Below, piece by piece: positions 6,367 through 9,872 of a stretch of 9,872 bases of DNA. The position numbers and the translations under genes are program-made. The notes under the pieces were generated by a model. It was not told the origin of the DNA, ran no database searches, and saw only the letters and a list, made by a program, of their open reading frames with translations. The first letter of the stretch is position 1, and each line of letters opens with the position of its first letter. Source of the DNA: an uncultured Macromonas sp. (GTDB lineage Bacteria; Pseudomonadota; Gammaproteobacteria; Burkholderiales; Burkholderiaceae); assembly GCA_946481585.1 (NCBI GenBank), contig CAMLOF010000093.1, positions 1 through 9,872 of the forward strand, written 5' to 3'.

Positions 6367-7485
6367 TCAGACCAGCCCGCAGCGCTGGAACAGGCCGCCA
6401 GGCAGGCGCCGGACCTGCCCTTCAAGTTCCATCTCCAACAGGCGTGTCTGCAGGGTCGGCGTATCCATTCCGGTGCGTGCCTGCAGCGCGTCCAGGCCAA
6501 CCGGGTCGAAACCCAGTGCATTGCACAAGGCGTCCTCGGTCTGGCTCCCGGCCTCAGGGGCCCCAGGGGCCTCCGGGGCTTGGGCGCTGGCCAGCAGGGG
6601 CATGGACCAGCGCAGGTCTTCAAGCACATCCTGGGCCGATTCAACCAGCTTTGCCCCCTGTCGAATCAGGGCGTGGCATCCGCGCGACTGAGGTGCATGG
6701 ATCGAGCCGGGAATGGCAAACACCTCTCGACCTTGTTCTGTGGCCATTCGGGCGGTGATCAAGGAGCCTGACTGCAGCGCGGCTTCCACCACCAGCGTGC
6801 CCATCGACATGCCCGAGATGATGCGGTTGCGTTTCGGGAAGTTGGGGGCCAGAGGTGGAGTGCCCAACGGGTATTCGCTGACGATCGCGCCGTGCTCGGC
6901 AATGCGATGGGCCAAGGCGAGGTGGCGTTTGGGGTAGACGCGGTCCAGGCCTGTGCCGACGACGGCAATGGTGAAGCCGCCGCCATCCAGAGCGCCCTGG
7001 TGCGCCTCGCCATCGACTCCCAACGCCAGACCCGACACCACACAGACGTCAGCCTGCGCGAGTGCGTGAGCGAAGTGCCGGGCGTTTTCCGCCCCCTGCG
7101 CCGTCGGGTTGCGGCTGCCGACCACCGCGACCCGGCGAGGCTGCTCCAGCGCGGCCAACTGGCCCAGTACGTACAACAGCAGCGGTGGGTCTTCGGTCTG
7201 CAACAGCTCACGGGGGTAGGCTGCGTCTCCCAGCGTCAACAGATGGTGTTGCGGGGAGGCATCCAGCCAGAGGCGTGTGGTGTCACACAGCGCATGCCAA
7301 CCCTCAGGCTCGGCGGTGAGGGCCTGAGCCAGCTTGGGGCCCACCACGGAAGTGAGTGCCTCCAGGGGTTGTGTAAAAACAGTCTGAGGCAGGGCAAAGG
7401 CCGCCAACAGAAGGCGCGCGTGTCGATTGCCCACGCCAGGCGTGAGCGTCAGGCGCAGCCAGGCGCCCAGTTCAATGTCGTGCAT
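6367..7485 (-). CDS. dprA: DNA-processing protein DprA
   Basis: DprA binds incoming single-stranded DNA in natural transformation, shields it and loads RecA. The 372-residue product has the full three-part layout. A helix-hairpin-helix/SAM-like N-terminus contains LTPGVGNRHARLLL (14-27). A Rossmann-like core (about 118-290) carries VAVVGSRNPT (119-128), SGLALGVDGEAH (151-162), VVGTGLDRVYPKRH (175-188), NFPKRNRIISGMS (215-227), VEAALQSGSLITA (233-245) and REVFAIPG (253-260). After an Ala/Pro-rich linker (about 300-315) comes a C-terminal winged-helix region (about 316-368). The ATG at 7485 is 14 bp from the end of the upstream LysM gene and has no evident ribosome-binding site, which suggests translational coupling. 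Its 3' end faces the DUF1631 gene across 7 bp. Confidence 0.96.
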   Translation of the reverse strand: MHDIELGAWLRLTLTPGVGNRHARLLLAAFALPQTVFTQPLEALTSVVGPKLAQALTAEPEGWHALCDTTRLWLDASPQHHLLTLGDAAYPRELLQTEDPPLLLYVLGQLAALEQPRRVAVVGSRNPTAQGAENARHFAHALAQADVCVVSGLALGVDGEAHQGALDGGGFTIAVVGTGLDRVYPKRHLALAHRIAEHGAIVSEYPLGTPPLAPNFPKRNRIISGMSMGTLVVEAALQSGSLITARMATEQGREVFAIPGSIHAPQSRGCHALIRQGAKLVESAQDVLEDLRWSMPLLASAQAPEAPGAPEAGSQTEDALCNALGFDPVGLDALQARTGMDTPTLQTRLLEMELEGQVRRLPGGLFQRCGLV

Positions 7486-7499
7486 GCAGAGCGTTGGCG

Positions 7500-8855
7500 T
7501 CAGGGATTGACGAAACGGTCGCCCACTTTCACGCCATCGGCGATTTGCAGCACCAGCGCATAGGACATGTGGTCGAAGGTGCGGAACACCATCATCAGGC
7601 CGTTGCGCTCGCCGGGCAGATGCAGGTTGGGCCGGGCGTCGTCGGTGGTGTCGGGCACCACGTCGGCGTCGCGCAAGATGGCCAGCACGTGACCGCGCTC
7701 CAGACCTTCCTTGGCGCCACGGTTGATGATGACAACCTGGTTCTGACCAGCGAAATGCACGGCGTTGCCATGCACCTTGACGATTTGCCCGCTTTGCCCG
7801 GATTCTGGCTTGTGAGGAATGTAGACGGGCACCTCGCGCTGTGGCTCAGGCAACATGCGGTCACCCACGCGCATTTCTTCCTTGGCGAGGATGATGTCGA
7901 TGGTGGCCGGCACAATTTCCTGCTGAGGCTTGCCGTCGGTGCCAGCGGCGCTGCGAACCTCTTCAGGGCGTGCCAGTTCAGCCTTGCCGACGAACTGGGC
8001 TTCGTAACCCAGCAGCGCGCCCGTGGCGGGATCGTTCAACGGTGTGGCACTGCGGTAAACCCGGAACTGGCGCGGCTGTCCTTTTTCCATGGTCAGCAGC
8101 GGCCCCTGAGCGCCTTCGCCTGCGCCGTACTGGCCCCGGGCGTAAGCACGGTCGCCTCGGCTGAGCAGCACTCGGTTTTCCTGGGTGGCCGCAATGCGCG
8201 GTGCGCGGTCATGGGTGGGGCCGTCGACCAGGATGGAGTCGGTCAGGAAAGGCTCGATGACTTGCAGGGGGATGGGGGCAACGGCTGCGTCTGCCAGATT
8301 TTCCGAGCGGACACGGGGTGACAGCTTGACCGTGGGCACGCCGCCTGCGCCGCCGAACGACAGGTAGGCGCGGTCACCTACCTTGGTGAGGACGAGTTGC
8401 TGGCCCGGGAAAATCAGGTGGGGGTTGCGGATCTGCTGCAGGTTCATGCCCCACAGTTCCGGCCAGCGCCAGGGGCGCTTGAGGAAGATGCCCGAGATGT
8501 CCCAAAGGGTGTCGCCGCGCTTGACGGTGTAGGAGTCCGGGGCGTTGGGGGCCAGTTCACTCAGCGGTACGCCTTTTTCAGCCACTTGCTGAGCTGTGCT
8601 CCGCTGCCCTGAGGTGATGGGGTAGTTGGGGACGGCTTGCGCGAGCGCATTTTCCAGGAGCAGCAGAGAGGCCGCTGCCAGCACACCCGCCTGGAGAACG
8701 CGGGTCCGGCTTGCGTGCACCGATGCAACAAGTGTGGTGCGCAAGCGGGCGCGAGTTTGCGGCTGATTTGCCTGGGGAGCGGTGGAAGGTGTGGTCATGG
8801 ACATCTCGTCTCGTTGGCTCCGGAACCCGTCGCGCCGGGATGGGCGTGGTCGCAC
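7500..8855 (-). CDS. Exported LysM-domain protein
   Basis: This is a probable periplasmic protein that binds peptidoglycan through one LysM domain. From GTG 8855 it has 451 residues: an Arg-rich N-terminus, a hydrophobic core (about 53-67), a signal-peptidase-like site ALA-QA (70-74), and LysM at about 108-157 (YTVKRGDTLWDISGIFLK ... NPHLIFPGQQLVL). The rest, with GAKEGLERGHVLAI (363-376) and a C-terminal VFRTFDHMSYALVL ... GDRFVNP, is typical of the LysM proteins found beside dprA in Comamonadaceae. The start is debatable. GTG 8855 has an excellent ribosome-binding site (AGGGAGG, spacing 6) but gives a very long region before the hydrophobic core. ATG 8804 or 8798 would give a shorter leader with weaker sites. 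No catalytic domain is visible, so a scaffolding or wall-sensing role is a guess. Divergent from def; dprA follows. Confidence 0.88.
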   Translation of the reverse strand: MRPRPSRRDGFRSQRDEMSMTTPSTAPQANQPQTRARLRTTLVASVHASRTRVLQAGVLAAASLLLLENALAQAVPNYPITSGQRSTAQQVAEKGVPLSELAPNAPDSYTVKRGDTLWDISGIFLKRPWRWPELWGMNLQQIRNPHLIFPGQQLVLTKVGDRAYLSFGGAGGVPTVKLSPRVRSENLADAAVAPIPLQVIEPFLTDSILVDGPTHDRAPRIAATQENRVLLSRGDRAYARGQYGAGEGAQGPLLTMEKGQPRQFRVYRSATPLNDPATGALLGYEAQFVGKAELARPEEVRSAAGTDGKPQQEIVPATIDIILAKEEMRVGDRMLPEPQREVPVYIPHKPESGQSGQIVKVHGNAVHFAGQNQVVIINRGAKEGLERGHVLAILRDADVVPDTTDDARPNLHLPGERNGLMMVFRTFDHMSYALVLQIADGVKVGDRFVNP

Positions 8856-8861
8856 GCTCCT

Positions 8862-8868
8862 CCTCCCT
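8862..8868 (-). promoter_or_regulatory. Strong ribosome-binding site deciding the LysM start
   Basis: Read on the - strand, AGGGAGG is followed by AGGAGC and then GTG (8855-8853). This purine-rich run is the best Shine-Dalgarno match in the window and has ideal spacing of six bases. It supports GTG 8855 over the in-frame ATGs at 8804 and 8798. Confidence 0.6.
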
Positions 8869-8870
8869 GG

Positions 8871-8898
8871 CCGGACGTTGCTGGTAATGAACGTCTGG
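8871..8898. repeat. Inverted repeat at the LysM transcription start
   Basis: CCGGACGTT (8871-8879) and AACGTCTGG (8890-8898) are inverted copies matching at 8 of 9 positions, with a ten-base spacer; the inner six pairs (GACGTT/AACGTC) are perfect. It lies directly downstream of the predicted -10 box of the LysM gene, so it overlaps the likely +1 and the first part of the transcript. It could be a dimeric repressor site or a hairpin at the mRNA 5' end just before the ribosome-binding site. No known operator is recognised. Confidence 0.45.
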
Positions 8899-8900
8899 AC

Positions 8901-8929
8901 ATTTTGCGTTTAAGCCCCAGCTATGGCAA
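8901..8929 (-). promoter_or_regulatory. Sigma70-like promoter of the LysM-dprA pair
   Basis: On the - strand TTGCCA (8929-8924) matches the -35 consensus at 5 of 6 positions. After a 17-bp spacer, CAAAAT (8906-8901) matches the -10 consensus at 4 of 6. Transcription would start near 8894-8895, giving a leader of about 40 bases to GTG 8855. The optimal spacing and the sensible leader length support it. It should serve the LysM gene and, by read-through, dprA. Confidence 0.45.
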
Positions 8930-8985
8930 TGATATCGTCTCCGTCACCGTGCTGGAAAGCTCGAAAGTGGCGAAAATAGCGACAA

Positions 8986-9012
8986 GGGCAGGAATACGTC
9001 TTCCTTTTGCCC
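8986..9012 (+). other. Bulged hairpin in the def leader
   Basis: GGGCAGGAA (8986-8994) pairs with TTCC (9001-9004) and TGCCC (9008-9012) to give nine base pairs with a three-base TTT bulge and a six-base loop. It ends 19 bases before the def ATG. Not followed by a T tract, so not a terminator. It may influence access of ribosomes to def, whose start has no evident ribosome-binding site. For the def promoter I see only a weak pair: TTGCGT (8904-8909) and AATGAT (8928-8933), 18-bp spacer. Confidence 0.35.
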
Positions 9013-9031
9013 GCCTGCCAGATACCTATCC

Positions 9032-9553
9032 ATGACTTCCAGCGACCTCCTGCCCATTCTGCGTTATCCCGATCCACGCCTTCACACCGTGGCCCGCCCC
9101 ATTGCTGCGGTGGATGACCGCGTGCGCGCCATCATCCCGCGCATGCTGGCCACCATGTATGAAGCCAACGGCATTGGTCTGGCCGCCACACAGGTGGACA
9201 TCCACGAGCGGCTGATCGTCATCGACGTGAGCGAGGAGCGCGACCAGCCCCTGGTGCTCATCAACCCCGAACTGGAGTGGGCCAGCGAAGAAAAGCGCAA
9301 GGGCGAGGAAGGCTGCCTTTCGGTGCCCGGCATTTACGACGGCGTGGAGCGCTCCACGGCCGTGCGCGTGCGCGCCCTGGACGGCGACGGCAAGAGTCGC
9401 GTGATCGAGGCCGAGGGCCTGCTGGCCGTGTGCATCCAGCACGAGATGGACCACCTCATGGGCAAGGTGTTCGTGGAATACCTTTCACCGCTCAAGCGCA
9501 ACCGCATCAAGACCAAGTTGCTCAAGGCCGAGCGCGACCTGCAGCGCGCCTGA
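9032..9553 (+). CDS. def: Peptide deformylase
   Basis: Def is the metal-dependent hydrolase that removes the formyl group from the N-terminal methionine of new proteins on the ribosome. The 173-residue product has all three family motifs in order: GIGLAATQ (47-54), EGCLS (93-97) and QHEMDH (136-141). Cys95, His137 and His141 are the metal ligands and Glu138 the catalytic base. Length is normal for the bacterial enzyme (E. coli 169). ATG 9032 is the only possible start: the frame upstream is open back to a TGA at 8930 but contains no ATG, GTG or TTG. The 20 bases before the ATG show no Shine-Dalgarno match, which is odd for an essential, well-expressed gene. fmt follows after 10 bp, the classic def-fmt pair. 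Confidence 0.98.
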   Translation: MTSSDLLPILRYPDPRLHTVARPIAAVDDRVRAIIPRMLATMYEANGIGLAATQVDIHERLIVIDVSEERDQPLVLINPELEWASEEKRKGEEGCLSVPGIYDGVERSTAVRVRALDGDGKSRVIEAEGLLAVCIQHEMDHLMGKVFVEYLSPLKRNRIKTKLLKAERDLQRA

Positions 9554-9557
9554 GGAG
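9552..9557 (+). promoter_or_regulatory. fmt ribosome-binding site overlapping the def stop
   Basis: GAGGAG overlaps the def stop codon TGA (9551-9553) and stands six bases before the fmt ATG (9564). The overlap means ribosomes ending def arrive at the fmt site, consistent with translational coupling. It also fixes the fmt start. Confidence 0.75.
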
Positions 9558-9563
9558 CCGTTC

Positions 9564-9872
9564 ATGCGAGTGGTTTTTGCCGGAACGCCGGAATTCGCGG
9601 CGGTGGCTCTGGACGCGCTGGGGCGTGCCGGTTTCTCCATACCTCTGGTGTTGACGCAGCCCGACCGCCCTGCCGGACGGGGCATGAAGTTGCAGGCCTC
9701 ACCAGTGAAGCAATGGGCGCAGGCCAGGGGCGTGCCGGTGGCGCAGCCGCGCAGCCTGCGGCTGGACGGGAAGTTCCCCGAAGATGCCGCTGCGGCGCGC
9801 CAGGCCCTGCTTGATGCGCAGGCCGACGTGATGGTGGTGGCGGCTTACGGCCTCATCCTGCCGCGCTGGGTG
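9564..9872 (+). CDS. fmt: Methionyl-tRNA formyltransferase, 3' end missing
   Basis: Fmt transfers a formyl group from 10-formyltetrahydrofolate to initiator Met-tRNA, producing the group that Def later removes. Only the first 103 residues are in the window; the frame is open to the last base. They show the N-terminal formyltransferase fold: [13 protein letters not shown] (1-13), [20 protein letters not shown] (31-50), a substrate-binding loop region typical of Fmt, and [13 protein letters not shown] (88-100), the strand that leads into the active-site Asn-x-His region. The catalytic residues themselves and the C-terminal tRNA-binding domain lie beyond the window. The ATG is set by GAGGAG six bases upstream. 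Pairing with def is the common bacterial arrangement. Confidence 0.96.
   Translation, partial: MRVVFAGTPEFAAVALDALGRAGFSIPLVLTQPDRPAGRGMKLQASPVKQWAQARGVPVAQPRSLRLDGKFPEDAAAARQALLDAQADVMVVAAYGLILPRWV

Noticed and set aside
6556..6590. Run of GGGGCC/CCAGGGGCC-like near repeats
   Set aside because: It encodes the Ala/Pro/Glu/Gly linker of DprA (around residues 300-315) and is explained by codon use for that linker.
6063..6644. A 193-codon - strand frame spanning the DUF1631 end and the dprA end
   Set aside because: It runs antisense to one real gene and out of frame over another; Arg/Pro/Ala-rich shadow with no domain.
8904..8933. Candidate def promoter TTGCGT / AATGAT
   Set aside because: Only 3 of 6 and 4 of 6 consensus matches with an 18-bp spacer, and it overlaps the stronger opposite promoter; too weak to list as a feature.
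1..9872. Search for tRNA or rRNA genes, CRISPR repeats, transposases, integrase or attachment sites, and toxin-antitoxin or defence genes
   Set aside because: None seen. All sizeable stretches are covered by the nine genes listed, and the gaps are each under 230 bp.

Overview
The window is about 10 kb of GC-rich bacterial chromosome carrying mostly housekeeping genes. The protein sequences and the gene sets (yajC-secD-secF; a LysM protein gene followed by dprA, divergent from def-fmt) fit a betaproteobacterium, most likely order Burkholderiales and family Comamonadaceae. That placement comes from recognising the families and gene order, not from a database search. I see no mobile element, CRISPR array, tRNA or rRNA.

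Left part, + strand (1-4032): the 3' part of a DMT/EamA-type membrane transporter gene is followed by yajC, secD and secF, which encode the accessory module of the Sec translocon. SecD and SecF use the proton-motive force to pull exported proteins through SecYEG, and YajC is their small membrane partner. yajC has a GTG start and a hairpin in its leader. Between yajC and secD lies a 10-bp, GC-rich hairpin with a 3-nt loop and a T-rich tail. This is a textbook intrinsic-terminator shape inside what should be one operon, and it may set YajC output above SecDF output.

Middle (4033-7485): a hairpin downstream of secF is followed by a long gene for a cytoplasmic DUF1631-family protein of unknown function. 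Its end converges, with a 7-bp gap, on dprA on the - strand. DprA loads RecA on incoming single-stranded DNA during natural transformation. dprA sits 14 bp downstream of a gene for an exported LysM-domain protein, so the two probably form an operon.

Right part (7500-9872): the LysM gene is transcribed divergently from def (peptide deformylase) and fmt (Met-tRNA formyltransferase, cut by the window end). The divergent spacer holds a good sigma70-like promoter for the LysM gene, an inverted repeat at its predicted transcription start, and a bulged hairpin just before def. Def and Fmt act at opposite ends of the N-formyl-methionine cycle, and the fmt ribosome-binding site overlaps the def stop codon.

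No clearly new biological system is visible. The items most worth checking are the terminator-like element between yajC and secD, the DUF1631 protein, the inverted repeat at the LysM promoter, and the missing ribosome-binding site of def.
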